From positions 1 to 48,247 of the forward strand of contig CANNLO010000002.1 of NCBI GenBank assembly GCA_947505055.1: DNA of 48,247 nucleotides, written 5' to 3'. The DNA comes from Methylococcaceae bacterium. Lineage in GTDB: Bacteria > Pseudomonadota > Gammaproteobacteria > Methylococcales > Methylomonadaceae. Below, one piece after another: positions 14,591 through 23,973 of this stretch. The position numbers and the translations under genes are program-made. The notes beneath the pieces were generated by a model that was given only the letters and a program-made list of their open reading frames with translations, did no database searches and was not told where the DNA came from. Every line of letters starts with the position of its first letter. The first letter of the stretch is position 1.

Positions 14591-16531
14591 ATGGTTTTTT
14601 TTACACCCGTTTCAGCAGTTAATTATTTCAAAAAAGCGATTTTGTTGATTTTTCTTCTTGGAGTTTTCAGCAGTGTGTCGGCTAATCAACCCAAATTTCT
14701 AATCCTTAATTATCACGACATACTCAGCGCAGAAGGCGCCAGAGAATCGCTTAACAAAATGGATGTTGGTGTTGAACATCTGGAACAGCATCTGATTTGG
14801 TTAAGTAAAAACGGTTATAAGATTGTCAGCGTACAAAATGTTTTCGATGCGGCTTCCGGCAAGTCATCATTGCCTGATAAAGCGGCCTTATTAACCTTTG
14901 ATGATGGCTATCAGAGTTTTTATACGCGTGTTTTTCCGCTTTTAAAAAAATATCATTATCCAGCTACCGTTGCTCTGGTGGGCACCTGGATGGACGGTAA
15001 TGTAACGGCTGAAGAACCAGGTAAGCCCTTGCTTACTTGGGACCAAGTCAGAGAACTGGTTCAGTCCGGTTTGGTAGAGATCGCCTCGCACAGCTATGAT
15101 CTGCATAAAGGCATAAATGCCAATCCTCAAGCAAATAGTCAGGCTGCGGCTGTTACGCGTCTCTATGACGATCAGATGATGGTTTACGAAACCGATATTG
15201 AGTATCGTGACCGTATCCAGTTAGCGCTGCTGAAAAGTGCCGAATTTATCTTCCAGCATGCCGGTGTCAGGCCTCGGGTAATGGTGTGGCCTTACGGCGA
15301 GTATAATCAAATTGCCTTACAGGCTTCGCGTGATGCAGGAATGCCCATGACCATGGGCTTGATTGACGGCGTGAATACGCTGGCTGATATCAGCGCTTTG
15401 CATCGATTAATTTTGGTAGATAATCCTGATCTTGCCCAGTTTGTAGAACTGGTGACCATGCTTAGAGCTGACAGGATCTTACGGGTAGCGCATCTGGATA
15501 TGGATTATTTATATGATGAAGATCCTGCGCAAACCCTGCAAAATCTTGATGCAATCGTGCAACGCATTAAAGACATGCGTATCAATACCGTTTATTTACA
15601 GGCCTATACTGATCCTGATGGCGATGGAAATGCTGATGCCTTGTATTTTCCAAATCGGCATTTACCGGTAAAACAGGATTTGTTTAGCCGGGTCGCCTGG
15701 CAATTAAAAACCGTAGCCAGAGTTAATGTTTATGCCTGGATGCCTATCATGGCTTACCACGACAAAGCACCCGAGTCCTGGTATGTTCAGGAATGGCGGG
15801 ACGGCAAGGCGCAAAACTCCAGTCATATTTATACCCGGTTATCGCCATTCAATCCTGAAGCGCGTCAGTATATCGCTGAAATCTACGAAGATTTAGCCAA
15901 ACATTGTAGTTTTGACGGTATTTTGTTTCATGACGATGGCATCTTGTCGGATTATGAAGACGTTTCTCCTTTGGCTTTGGCTTACACAAAACAAGTTTGG
16001 GGCATGCCTGATCAATTTGAAAAGTTACACGCTACCCCTAAAACTCGCATGGCTTGGGCGCAACATAAAACTGAATTGATTAACCAGTTTACAGACGAAC
16101 TTGTCAGTCGGGTGAAGATATATAGACCCGGCATCAAGACTGCAAGAAACATTTATGCACTACCTTTATTGAAACCGTATAGTGAAGAATGGTATGCCCA
16201 ATCGTTTAGCTCATTTTTAGCGCATTACGATTATGTTGCCATCGAAGCCATGCCTTTTATGGAAGAAGCGGAAAATCCCAAACAATGGCTAAAGGAATTG
16301 GTTAAAGCGGCGGCTAAAGAACCGGACGGACTTAATAAAACCGTGTTTGAATTGCAAGCCGTCAACTGGAAGACACAGGAGAGCATAGCAATGCCTGTTT
16401 TTATCGAGCAAATCGAACTGCTTAAAAAGTTGGGTGTCAGCCATATCGGTTATTATCCGGATAATGTTTTTGTGGATCAGCCTAAACTGTCGGACCTGAA
16501 TAAACATTTTTCACTTCCTGCCCAGCCTTAA
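14591..16531 (+). CDS. pgaB: poly-beta-1,6-N-acetyl-D-glucosamine N-deacetylase PgaB
   Basis: A periplasmic enzyme that partly deacetylates poly-N-acetylglucosamine (PNAG) so that it can be exported. At 646 residues it has both PgaB modules. A polysaccharide deacetylase domain (about 35-290) has the metal-binding LTFDDGYQSFY (about 101-111) and EIASHSYDLH. A C-terminal glycosyl-hydrolase-like domain (about 295-640) starts near AHLDMDYLYDEDPAQ and includes FHDDGILSDYEDVSP. The N-terminus has a hydrophobic signal (about 14-30) ending SVSANQP. It lacks an evident lipobox cysteine, unlike E. coli PgaB, which is a lipoprotein. pgaC and pgaD follow; pgaA does not precede it. Confidence 0.93.
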   Translation: MVFFTPVSAVNYFKKAILLIFLLGVFSSVSANQPKFLILNYHDILSAEGARESLNKMDVGVEHLEQHLIWLSKNGYKIVSVQNVFDAASGKSSLPDKAALLTFDDGYQSFYTRVFPLLKKYHYPATVALVGTWMDGNVTAEEPGKPLLTWDQVRELVQSGLVEIASHSYDLHKGINANPQANSQAAAVTRLYDDQMMVYETDIEYRDRIQLALLKSAEFIFQHAGVRPRVMVWPYGEYNQIALQASRDAGMPMTMGLIDGVNTLADISALHRLILVDNPDLAQFVELVTMLRADRILRVAHLDMDYLYDEDPAQTLQNLDAIVQRIKDMRINTVYLQAYTDPDGDGNADALYFPNRHLPVKQDLFSRVAWQLKTVARVNVYAWMPIMAYHDKAPESWYVQEWRDGKAQNSSHIYTRLSPFNPEARQYIAEIYEDLAKHCSFDGILFHDDGILSDYEDVSPLALAYTKQVWGMPDQFEKLHATPKTRMAWAQHKTELINQFTDELVSRVKIYRPGIKTARNIYALPLLKPYSEEWYAQSFSSFLAHYDYVAIEAMPFMEEAENPKQWLKELVKAAAKEPDGLNKTVFELQAVNWKTQESIAMPVFIEQIELLKKLGVSHIGYYPDNVFVDQPKLSDLNKHFSLPAQP

Positions 16532-16567
16532 GCGGCTATGTTTTCATCGCAGAGGTAATGATAAGGA

Positions 16568-17920
16568 TTGCCTCTGCCAAACATTAATATTATGAGCACA
16601 ACATTACAAAATTTAAGCACAATCATACAAAGCCACTGGCATGAGATTGTTTCTCTTTGGGCACCGTTGGATGGCTCTATCGAAGGGTTTATTTATTACT
16701 ATCCTTTGTTTATGGCTTACGTTTGGATGTTTGGTGCGATTATTTTTTATTTTCGTCATGAGTGGCGTCAACAGGGCAATACCGAACATTTACCTGAGTT
16801 AAAAGACTACCCGCCCGTTTCAATTTTAATCCCCTGTTATAACGAAGGTGAGAATGTTCGTGAAACAGTCGAAATCCTCATGCGACAAAAATACCCCAAT
16901 TTTGAAATAATCGCCGTTAATGATGGTAGCAAAGATGACACTTTGTCGATCTTACAAGAGCTAGCCGAACAACATCCCAAATTGCGTATTGTCAATTTGC
17001 ACACTAATCAGGGTAAAGCGATGGGCTTACGTGCTGCGGCGTTGCTGGCCAAAAGTGAAATTTTGATTTGTATTGACGGTGACGCTCTTCTGGCCCCGGA
17101 AGCGGTAGCGTGGATGGTGCGACATTTTCAGAATAATCCTAATGTAGGTGCTGTTACGGGCAATCCGCGTATTCGTAATCGTTCTACCTTATTGGGACGA
17201 ATTCAGGTTGGCGAGTTTTCAGCTATTGTCGGCATGATCAAGCGCGCGCAACGCTCTTACGGACAAGTATTTACTGTGTCAGGGGTTATTGCGGCCTTTA
17301 GAAAGTCGGCTTTACATGAAGTCGGCTTTTGGAGCAATGACATGGTCACTGAAGACATAGACATTAGCTGGAAACTACAGCTGGCGGGTTGGCGGATTTA
17401 TTTTGAACCCAATGCCTTGTGCTGGGTATTAATGCCCGAAACTTTGGAAGGCTTATGGAAGCAACGCGTCCGCTGGGCACAAGGTGGCACTGAAGTATTG
17501 CTGCGTTATTTTAGAGCGCAATTTCGGTGGTCTTCGCGAGGCATGTGGCTGTTATACGCAGAATGTCTGATCAGCATAGTCTGGGCCTTGTTGATACTGT
17601 TACATTTGCTCTATGCTCCCGTAGAGTTGTTTACTGAATCAACCAATGAGTCGTTACATGATCTCAGTCCCAACTGGACCAGTATGCTGCTGAGTTTGAC
17701 CTGTCTTATTCAATTTGGCGTCAGTCTGTTCATAGATTCCCATTACGAATCCCGTACCGGTGGCGTTGCCCGCTATTATTACTGGATGGTTTGGTATCCA
17801 ATCGTGTATTGGCTGATTAATGTCGGTACAACCATTGTAGGATCATTTCGGGCCTTGAAAAAGAAGCGTGGACAACGCGCCATTTGGGTCACCGTCGACA
17901 GAGGTTTACGCGCAAAATGA
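16568..17920 (+). CDS. pgaC: poly-beta-1,6-N-acetyl-D-glucosamine synthase PgaC
   Basis: An inner-membrane family-2 glycosyltransferase that polymerises UDP-GlcNAc into PNAG. Membrane helices flank a catalytic domain with the expected motifs: VSILIPCYNEGENV, AVNDGSKDDTL, the DGDA metal site, VTEDIDISW, and the processive-synthase motif KQRVRWAQGG. The start is uncertain: TTG 16568 has GAGG upstream at a slightly long spacing, and ATG 16592 (442 residues) lacks a clear ribosome binding site. The gene follows pgaB by about 36 bases and overlaps pgaD by four (ATGA). Synthesis in E. coli depends on PgaD and is activated by cyclic di-GMP through both proteins. Confidence 0.94.
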   Translation: MPLPNINIMSTTLQNLSTIIQSHWHEIVSLWAPLDGSIEGFIYYYPLFMAYVWMFGAIIFYFRHEWRQQGNTEHLPELKDYPPVSILIPCYNEGENVRETVEILMRQKYPNFEIIAVNDGSKDDTLSILQELAEQHPKLRIVNLHTNQGKAMGLRAAALLAKSEILICIDGDALLAPEAVAWMVRHFQNNPNVGAVTGNPRIRNRSTLLGRIQVGEFSAIVGMIKRAQRSYGQVFTVSGVIAAFRKSALHEVGFWSNDMVTEDIDISWKLQLAGWRIYFEPNALCWVLMPETLEGLWKQRVRWAQGGTEVLLRYFRAQFRWSSRGMWLLYAECLISIVWALLILLHLLYAPVELFTESTNESLHDLSPNWTSMLLSLTCLIQFGVSLFIDSHYESRTGGVARYYYWMVWYPIVYWLINVGTTIVGSFRALKKKRGQRAIWVTVDRGLRAK

Positions 17921-18354
17921 AAGAGTACATTATTAATGCGCCACAGTTGCAAAGCATTCAAAAGCGGGTAGGGGCCTTATTTGTCTGGTTTATCTGTTGG
18001 ATAATGTGGGTTTATCTGCTGATTCCTTTAGTCACTTTGGGCAGTTGGGTGTTGGGCGACAGAAAGTTCATCAATGAAATGCGCTGGTTTGGCGGCTACA
18101 AGAGCCTGCTCGAATTGATGGAGATCTATTGTGTAACCCTGTTGGTCATGATTGCGCTTTGGTTATGCTGGGTTTCATTTCGTATTTTAAAAAGCAAAGT
18201 GCTCAGACCTGCGGCACATAAAATAGTTACTGATGGAGAGTTGTGCGAGTTTTATCAGGTAAAAATGCCTGACTTACAAAAGAGCCGAAACTCAAGAATG
18301 GTTACTGTTTATTTTGACGAGCATGGGCACATAATTCAACTGGAACCCTTGTAA
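17917..18354 (+). CDS. pgaD: PNAG synthesis accessory protein PgaD
   Basis: A 145-residue membrane protein with two hydrophobic helices (about 22-48 and 70-92) and a C-terminal cytoplasmic tail, the layout of PgaD. The N-terminal INAPQLQSIQKRVGALF and the tryptophan-rich first helix (WFICWIMWVYLLIPLV) fit the family, which partners PgaC in the inner membrane and in E. coli forms the cyclic di-GMP-responsive synthase. I start it at ATG 17917, overlapping the pgaC stop, rather than at the further upstream in-frame ATG that lies inside pgaC. It is the last gene of the pga run and converges with the amidohydrolase gene. Confidence 0.87.
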   Translation: MKEYIINAPQLQSIQKRVGALFVWFICWIMWVYLLIPLVTLGSWVLGDRKFINEMRWFGGYKSLLELMEIYCVTLLVMIALWLCWVSFRILKSKVLRPAAHKIVTDGELCEFYQVKMPDLQKSRNSRMVTVYFDEHGHIIQLEPL

Positions 18355-18385
18355 CTGGCTAACAACTGCCTTGCCCTGGACTGAT

Positions 18386-19558
18386 TTATGGCAACATCAT
18401 TTCAACCAATTTCACCCAGTAAGCCGCACCGACCGGCAATATCTCATCGTTAAAATCATAATGCGGATTATGCAGTAAACAGCTGTTTTCTGAAGAACCG
18501 TTACCAATCCAGATATAACACCCCGGTTTTTCTTGCAACATAAAGGCAAAATCTTCCGACCCCATACTGGGTATTGGTTGTTGATTAATACAAGACTCTC
18601 CAACAACTGCACTAGCGGCTTTTAACGCCATAGCCGTTTCTGCTTCGGTGTTATAAGTGACCGGATAGCCGGCATTTTCAGGGTTAAAGCAAATAGTAGT
18701 GCTAATAGCAAAACCGGCACAAACGCCCTCGACCAATTGCTTTATTTTATCGGCAATCATTGTTTGAACTGCGCCGCTAAAACATCTAAAAGTACCCCTC
18801 AAAACGACAGATTCCGGGATAGCATTCCAGGTATTGCCCGCATGAATCTGTGTGATGCTAACTACCGCTGAATCAGCCGGATTAACCGTTCTACTAACGA
18901 TGGTTTGTAGCGCATTAATGACCTGAGCGGCTGCAACAATGGCATCACATCCTAAATGAGGCATTGCCGCATGGGTTGCCTGTCCGGTGAGAACGATTTC
19001 AAAACAATCAAATGAAGCCATCATTGCGCCTGCTTTTACTGCAAAATGACCGGTAGGAATATCCGGGAAATTGTGCATGCCAAAGACACAATCGGCTGGA
19101 AATTTTTCAAACAAGCCGTCATCAATCATTTGTTTGGCGCCCGCACGACCTTCTTCGGCAGGTTGAAAAATAAAATATACTGTTCCATCAAAATGCTGAT
19201 GCCGGGATAAATAACTGGCCGCACCCAATAACATTGCAGAATGTCCGTCATGACCGCAGGCGTGCATTTTTCCGTCATGACAGGATTTATGGGCAAAAGT
19301 GTTTTGTTCCTGAATGAACAAAGCATCCATATCCGCACGCAACGCAATTTTTTTATCGCTGCTACCCGCTGAAAGTGTTGCCACAACTCCGGTCGTACCG
19401 AGTCCCTGGTGTACGTCCAAACCGAAACTGATCAGTTTGTCAGCAATAAATTTTGCCGTTAAAGTTTCTTCATAAGCCGTTTCGGGGAATTGATGCAGAT
19501 GCTCCCGCCAGGATTGCATGTCGGTATGTAAAAGTTGTAATTCATTAGCTAGCGACAT
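18386..19558 (-). CDS. M20 family amidohydrolase (hippurate hydrolase / N-acyl amino acid amidohydrolase type)
   Basis: A 390-residue zinc hydrolase of peptidase family M20, amidohydrolase branch. The metal-binding motif HACGHDGHSAML (about residues 102-113) and the catalytic FQPAEEGRAGAKQMID (about 135-150) are intact, and QATHAAMPHLGCDAI marks the dimerisation-domain boundary. The C-terminal metal ligand is in LLHNPHYDFND. Members cleave N-acyl groups from amino acids or related amides; the exact substrate (hippurate, N-acetyl amino acid, indole-acetyl amino acid) cannot be told from sequence alone. The gene is monocistronic, convergent with pgaD and divergent from msrP. Confidence 0.92.
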   Translation of the reverse strand: MSLANELQLLHTDMQSWREHLHQFPETAYEETLTAKFIADKLISFGLDVHQGLGTTGVVATLSAGSSDKKIALRADMDALFIQEQNTFAHKSCHDGKMHACGHDGHSAMLLGAASYLSRHQHFDGTVYFIFQPAEEGRAGAKQMIDDGLFEKFPADCVFGMHNFPDIPTGHFAVKAGAMMASFDCFEIVLTGQATHAAMPHLGCDAIVAAAQVINALQTIVSRTVNPADSAVVSITQIHAGNTWNAIPESVVLRGTFRCFSGAVQTMIADKIKQLVEGVCAGFAISTTICFNPENAGYPVTYNTEAETAMALKAASAVVGESCINQQPIPSMGSEDFAFMLQEKPGCYIWIGNGSSENSCLLHNPHYDFNDEILPVGAAYWVKLVEMMLP

Positions 19559-19756
19559 AAGGCAACCGGTTTTAATATTATTGGAGAAGATAGATGCACA
19601 AAAAGTTAGGCTGTGATTTTTCTCACTAACCGCCTAATTGACTAAGCAGTTTAGCCTAGAAATTATATTGAACCACTGGATTTTTCAGGATTAATGGACA
19701 TTGTTTAGTCTTGGGGTATTATTCTAAATTATAAATTTAACTTTCAGGGTCAATAG

Positions 19757-20707
19757 TTGAGCATGTTAATTAAAACCAAATCAGATGTTTTAAGCAGTGA
19801 GATCACTGACCGGGCGGTTTTTGAAGCGCGTCGTGAATTTATCAAATCGGCAACCGTTTTATCTGCCGGGCTTATGATGCCTGATTTAGGGCAGGCGGAA
19901 CCTGGAAAATATAAAGAAGTGCCGGTTGGCCCTTATTCCGCAACCTTACCGGTTAGTGCCCGGGAAGATGTAGCCGGCTATACCAATTACTATGAATTCT
20001 CGACCAACAAACAGGATTCAACCACCTTGGCCAGGGGCCTAAAGACTTCGCCCTGGAATGTGGAAATTTCCGGTGAGGTCGAAAAACCGGGTGTTTATCA
20101 GCTGGAAGATATTTTAAAAGACAATCTGCTACAAGAACGTATTTATCGTTTCCGGTGCGTCGAAGCCTGGTCTATGGTTGTGCCGTGGATCGGTTTTCCA
20201 TTGGGCGAAATGCTCAAACGTTTCAAACCCACGTCAAAAGCCAGGTTTGTCGAATTTACCACGCTGTTTAATCCTGAAGTTATGGTCGGACAGCGCTCCA
20301 GTGTGCTGACCTGGCCTTATGTGGAAGGTTTGCGCATGGATGAAGCGATGCATCCTTTAGCGTTGATGGTGACGGGAATGTATGGTGATGAACTGCCCAA
20401 CCAAAACGGTGCGCCTTTACGTTTGATTGTGCCCTGGAAATACGGATTTAAGAGTATCAAGGCGATTGTTAAAATTCGCTTTTCCGAAACTATGCCGGAA
20501 ACCGCCTGGTATAAAAGTGCTCCCAGCGAATATGGCTTTTATGCCAATGTCAATCCCGAAGTCCCGCATCCAAGATGGAGCCAAAGCCGTGAGCGGGTGT
20601 TAGGCAGCAGTATTTTTACACCTAAACGTACTACCGAAAAATTCAATGGCTATGGAGAACAAGTCGCATCGCTTTATTCAGGTATGGATTTAAGCAAATA
20701 CTTTTGA
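19757..20707 (+). CDS. msrP: protein-methionine-sulfoxide reductase catalytic subunit MsrP
   Basis: A periplasmic molybdopterin enzyme that repairs oxidised methionines in envelope proteins. A twin-arginine signal (ARREFIKSATVLSAG, arginines 25-26) directs folded export through Tat. The molybdenum-ligating cysteine is in YRFRCVEAWSMVVPW (about residue 134), and the oxidoreductase fold continues through RLIVPWKYGFKSIKAIV. The 316-residue length is normal. TTG 19757 is the better-spaced start (AGGG at 19746-19749, 7 bases upstream); ATG 19763 is an alternative two codons later. msrQ follows with a one-base overlap, as expected for this two-gene operon. Confidence 0.96.
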   Translation: MSMLIKTKSDVLSSEITDRAVFEARREFIKSATVLSAGLMMPDLGQAEPGKYKEVPVGPYSATLPVSAREDVAGYTNYYEFSTNKQDSTTLARGLKTSPWNVEISGEVEKPGVYQLEDILKDNLLQERIYRFRCVEAWSMVVPWIGFPLGEMLKRFKPTSKARFVEFTTLFNPEVMVGQRSSVLTWPYVEGLRMDEAMHPLALMVTGMYGDELPNQNGAPLRLIVPWKYGFKSIKAIVKIRFSETMPETAWYKSAPSEYGFYANVNPEVPHPRWSQSRERVLGSSIFTPKRTTEKFNGYGEQVASLYSGMDLSKYF

Positions 20708-21309
20708 TGCTGCCCGTTAAAACAAAGTGGGCGGTAATCAAAGTGGTTGTTTTTGTCCTGGCATTGACGCCTTTTCTGTTATTAACCAAAGCCGCAATGT
20801 ACGATCAATTGGGAGCCAATCCCATAGAAGCCTTACATTTTGGTTTTGGTGATTGGGCTTTAAGGTTTTTGTGTATCGGTTTGGCCCTGACCCCGCTTAG
20901 AATAATATCAAACCAAAGCTGGCCGATTCGATTTAGACGCATGATAGGTTTGTTCGCCTTCTTTTATGCGTTAATGCATTTTCTGGTTTTTACCGTGCTG
21001 GATTTATCGTTGTCTTGGGAAGCCTTTAAAGACGAAGTCCCTAAAAGTCCTTATATCCTCATGGGCTTGTTGACCTTTTTGTTGCTGACTCCGCTGGCAG
21101 TAACTTCAACTAAAAACATGCAGAAAAGCTTGGGGCGTCGCTGGTTAAAACTGCATAGATTGATTTACGTTGCGGGTCTGACTGCTTCGATACATTATTT
21201 GTGGCTGGTAAAAGCGGATTATTCAGAGCCCTTGCTTTATGCAGGGCTTATCAGTGTATTGTTGGCAATACGCCTTGTGGTTTATTGGCGTAAAAAGTAT
21301 AAAACTTAA
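20707..21309 (+). CDS. msrQ: MsrQ heme-binding membrane subunit
   Basis: The inner-membrane partner that passes electrons from the quinone pool or flavins to MsrP. The 200-residue protein has about six membrane helices and belongs to the ferric-reductase-like b-type heme family. Candidate heme histidines are in FFYALMHFLVF, WLKLHRLIYVAG and TASIHYLWLV. The family motif RRMIGLFAFFYALMH is present. Translation likely starts at ATG 20707, whose A is the last base of the msrP stop (TGATG). A candidate terminator hairpin follows at 21361-21393. Confidence 0.94.
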   Translation: MLPVKTKWAVIKVVVFVLALTPFLLLTKAAMYDQLGANPIEALHFGFGDWALRFLCIGLALTPLRIISNQSWPIRFRRMIGLFAFFYALMHFLVFTVLDLSLSWEAFKDEVPKSPYILMGLLTFLLLTPLAVTSTKNMQKSLGRRWLKLHRLIYVAGLTASIHYLWLVKADYSEPLLYAGLISVLLAIRLVVYWRKKYKT

Positions 21310-21360
21310 TGACTCTGATTAAATGCTGCACTTACGCAATCTTTGTATTGTATAGACAGG

Positions 21361-21393
21361 AAACAACCCATCAGACTTAGCGGGTGGTTGTTT
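21361..21393 (+). terminator. probable terminator downstream of msrPQ
   Basis: AAACAACC (21361-21368) pairs perfectly with GGTTGTTT (21386-21393), with further C-G contacts possible inside the loop, and a T-rich end. It lies 50 bases after msrQ and about 90 bases before the end of the convergent membrane-protein gene, so it may serve both. Confidence 0.5.
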
Positions 21394-21486
21394 ATATTGA
21401 GCAACTTTTGTTTCCAGTGTCGCTAAGGTTTTAAGCTTTTCCTGCCCAAAAGTATACTGACGCTAATTGTGCTTTAAAATTAACGA

Positions 21487-23184
21487 TTAATTTTTAATCC
21501 ATAGTTCAAGCTTTTGGTTTTGATAAGGAAGCACTACCGTTCCGCATAAATGATACTCTTGTGGGAATACGGCTAATTGCCTGGGCATACTTGAATCATA
21601 ACTCTCTGTATCCTGATTAATTCCGAGGATTGCTGAGCTTAAAACGGTCTTGTCAAAATGCGCTAATATCGGTTCAGTAGATAAGCGATCTTGTAATATA
21701 GGCATTCCAAGCGTTATGGTTTGTAAAATCAGTGACACTCCCGGAATGTTATAGAGTCCAATAAACTTTTCGTTCGGTTTAATGTTGCAGGTATCGGCTA
21801 GGTGTTTCAGTTTAAGGTAACTGTCTCGGGTCTCAGTATCGAGATTAATATTTCCTAGCAGAGGAATGTTTATAGGTGCATTTTGTTCAAAGAAAGGTCT
21901 ATATTGTCTATAGGGCGCTCTAAAGCCATTTGTGACTATCTGTGATGTAACAATAGATAAAAAAACAACACCTAGCAAAAATCTGTCATTTGTTAAACCA
22001 TAAACTTCCTTCGTATCAACCGCTAATAATCCAATTAATAGTCCCCAAGGTGCCAGACATAGAATGATTTGCACATGAAGCGGATTAAAGGTACCTATAG
22101 AGATAAAGATAGGGAGTAGCATCAGTATGGCAAATAAAAAATAAATTTTCGGCTGAAGTTGCCATTTTCGATTTATAGTTAATAGCGACAAGATAACGGC
22201 AACCAGAAGCGGTGCAGTCTGTTGCGCATATTTGTCCATCCCACCAAACAGATAGCCTTGGCTTACTATTATATAAACAAATACAACAAGGCCGATCAGA
22301 GCAAGCCAAGTACGTGGTCTGAAGGCATGCATTGCATAAATAAGCAAAGGGATGTAAAAATCAATGATCGTTAATTGTAAAAATTCCGACGTCTCACGAA
22401 AATAGCGAAGCAAGCGAACGGTAAAGGTTTCATTGGCGCCGAGCATGTAAACTAATGCACCTAATTTAAATTGCGCAAAAGCTTCTGCAAATGAAGTATG
22501 CAAGAGAATTAATATGGCTATAGTGGTAAGCATGCCTATGGCAAGGGCTAACATATTGAATAAAAGTATTTTAAAGGAGCGTCTAAATACGGTTAATATT
22601 GCACCTACGATTAAACAAGCAATCACGCCCGATGAGAATTTGGCAAGAAAAGTAATTCCGAGCGCTATACCTACGAATATTTGTATAAAAATTTGCAGCC
22701 AGTTTTTATTGATATTTAGTGTAAAAAAAGCAAGCCCCAAGGCAATATAAGTGCCTGACGCTGCTAATAAATTATAGGATGGCGTAAAAGGGACAAAGGC
22801 GTTATAGAGCAGCGCTCCAGTCAGACTGGAAGCCACGATAAATAGTAGCTGGTGATATTTAAGTTTACTATTAGCCAGTCGCTCAAAAGCATGGGCGACA
22901 CCTAAAGCGAAAACAACAGAAGAAATCACTAAAATAGCCATTCCTAGTCCACGAAACTTAACTAAGCTTCCACTCAAATCCCATAAGATCGAGGTTATCC
23001 AATGCATGGCTGTGGCCCATACAACCACAGACTCCGGATGAATAGCGGCTGCCAGGTAATAGGATTCATCAGTCATATCCAAGCCACGGTTCAGTGACCA
23101 TAGGCAATACGTTATCAGGATTGTAATGCTGCTAAAAATCCAGGTAACTATTATAAAATTGGATAAGCCTTTGTAATTTATCAT
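21487..23184 (-). CDS. polytopic membrane protein, probable GT-C glycosyltransferase
   Basis: A 565-residue protein with about ten or more membrane helices. After the first helix comes LNRGLDMTDESYYLAAAIHP, an acidic D...DE motif in the first periplasmic loop. That placement is typical of GT-C enzymes such as ArnT, PMT and family GT39, which transfer sugars from polyprenyl-phosphate donors in the periplasm. The C-terminal 130 residues are soluble (from about NGFRAPYRQYRPF) and contain a few cysteines. Acceptor and sugar are unknown. It is 63 bases downstream of the HExxH membrane-protein gene on the same strand, so the pair is probably co-transcribed. Family assignment rests on topology and motif only. 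Confidence 0.6.
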   Translation of the reverse strand: MINYKGLSNFIIVTWIFSSITILITYCLWSLNRGLDMTDESYYLAAAIHPESVVVWATAMHWITSILWDLSGSLVKFRGLGMAILVISSVVFALGVAHAFERLANSKLKYHQLLFIVASSLTGALLYNAFVPFTPSYNLLAASGTYIALGLAFFTLNINKNWLQIFIQIFVGIALGITFLAKFSSGVIACLIVGAILTVFRRSFKILLFNMLALAIGMLTTIAILILLHTSFAEAFAQFKLGALVYMLGANETFTVRLLRYFRETSEFLQLTIIDFYIPLLIYAMHAFRPRTWLALIGLVVFVYIIVSQGYLFGGMDKYAQQTAPLLVAVILSLLTINRKWQLQPKIYFLFAILMLLPIFISIGTFNPLHVQIILCLAPWGLLIGLLAVDTKEVYGLTNDRFLLGVVFLSIVTSQIVTNGFRAPYRQYRPFFEQNAPINIPLLGNINLDTETRDSYLKLKHLADTCNIKPNEKFIGLYNIPGVSLILQTITLGMPILQDRLSTEPILAHFDKTVLSSAILGINQDTESYDSSMPRQLAVFPQEYHLCGTVVLPYQNQKLELWIKN

Positions 23185-23247
23185 GGGTATTTTTAATTGT
23201 ATTTAATGCTTTTGTAGGTTTAGGGTATTTGCAATGATAGGTGTGAT

Positions 23248-23973
23248 TTATAAATCACTCTGGTTTGATTCAGATGTAAACCACGTAGAATCATTTAAAT
23301 GCTCGTCTAATTCTTTACCTGGAGCGCATTGTTCGGAGAAATAGCGCACAGCGTTGGGGCCTCCTTCTTTTAGTTGCATGTAGGTGCCGTAATAATATTC
23401 AAGGGCGTTTCTTCTTGCGATGTTATCAGGTACGCCCAATAACTTTGCTGTACGGTAGTTACGTTGGACGGATTCGCATTCAGTTATGGCTTCATTAAGT
23501 TCGCCGCGTACATGCATGCTTTCATGGGTAAGCGTATTCAGGCTGTGTAATTCAACTGGTTTGGCGCGTTCAGGGTGATCAATATAGTCCATTAATCTTT
23601 CGCACAAGGGAGGTTGGAATACTATTTCGCCGTCATTTGGGTTGGCGTGGCTGAAGGTGGGTTCTCTATCGAAAATGGAATCTAAAGCGGTGTTGCAATG
23701 AACTTTGGCGGGATGCGAGTCTGCCAGGACTGTGGCAATAGAGGATAAGTAGCGCTGAAAACGCCAGTAATGAAGTGGTGTCCAGGCAGATAAGATCGCC
23801 AATAAGAGTAAAATTGCCAGATAGGGTTTATATATTGGTGACGGTGGAAATCCATCATATTTTGGCTCAGCAATGCTTTGCTTAATTTCACGAAAAATTA
23901 ACCAGCAGAAAAATAGTGATATCAAAATCCAAAGCATAATTAATTTATTGGGTTGTATTCGGCTAATAATCAA
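23248..23973 (-). CDS. membrane-anchored protein with HExxH motif, possible metallopeptidase
   Basis: A 241-residue protein with two N-terminal membrane helices (about 10-28 and 49-68), followed by a soluble domain of about 170 residues. The stretch LNTLTHESMHVRGELNEAIT contains HExxH (H150, E151, H154), with further acidic residues (E158, E161, E165) that could complete a zinc site. Several cysteines (C93, C124, C166, C216) could form disulfides if the domain is periplasmic. I do not recognise the family. The motif and its predicted helical setting make a zinc peptidase plausible, but a chance match is possible. It probably leads a two-gene transcript with the GT-C-like protein. Confidence 0.55.
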   Translation of the reverse strand: MIISRIQPNKLIMLWILISLFFCWLIFREIKQSIAEPKYDGFPPSPIYKPYLAILLLLAILSAWTPLHYWRFQRYLSSIATVLADSHPAKVHCNTALDSIFDREPTFSHANPNDGEIVFQPPLCERLMDYIDHPERAKPVELHSLNTLTHESMHVRGELNEAITECESVQRNYRTAKLLGVPDNIARRNALEYYYGTYMQLKEGGPNAVRYFSEQCAPGKELDEHLNDSTWFTSESNQSDL

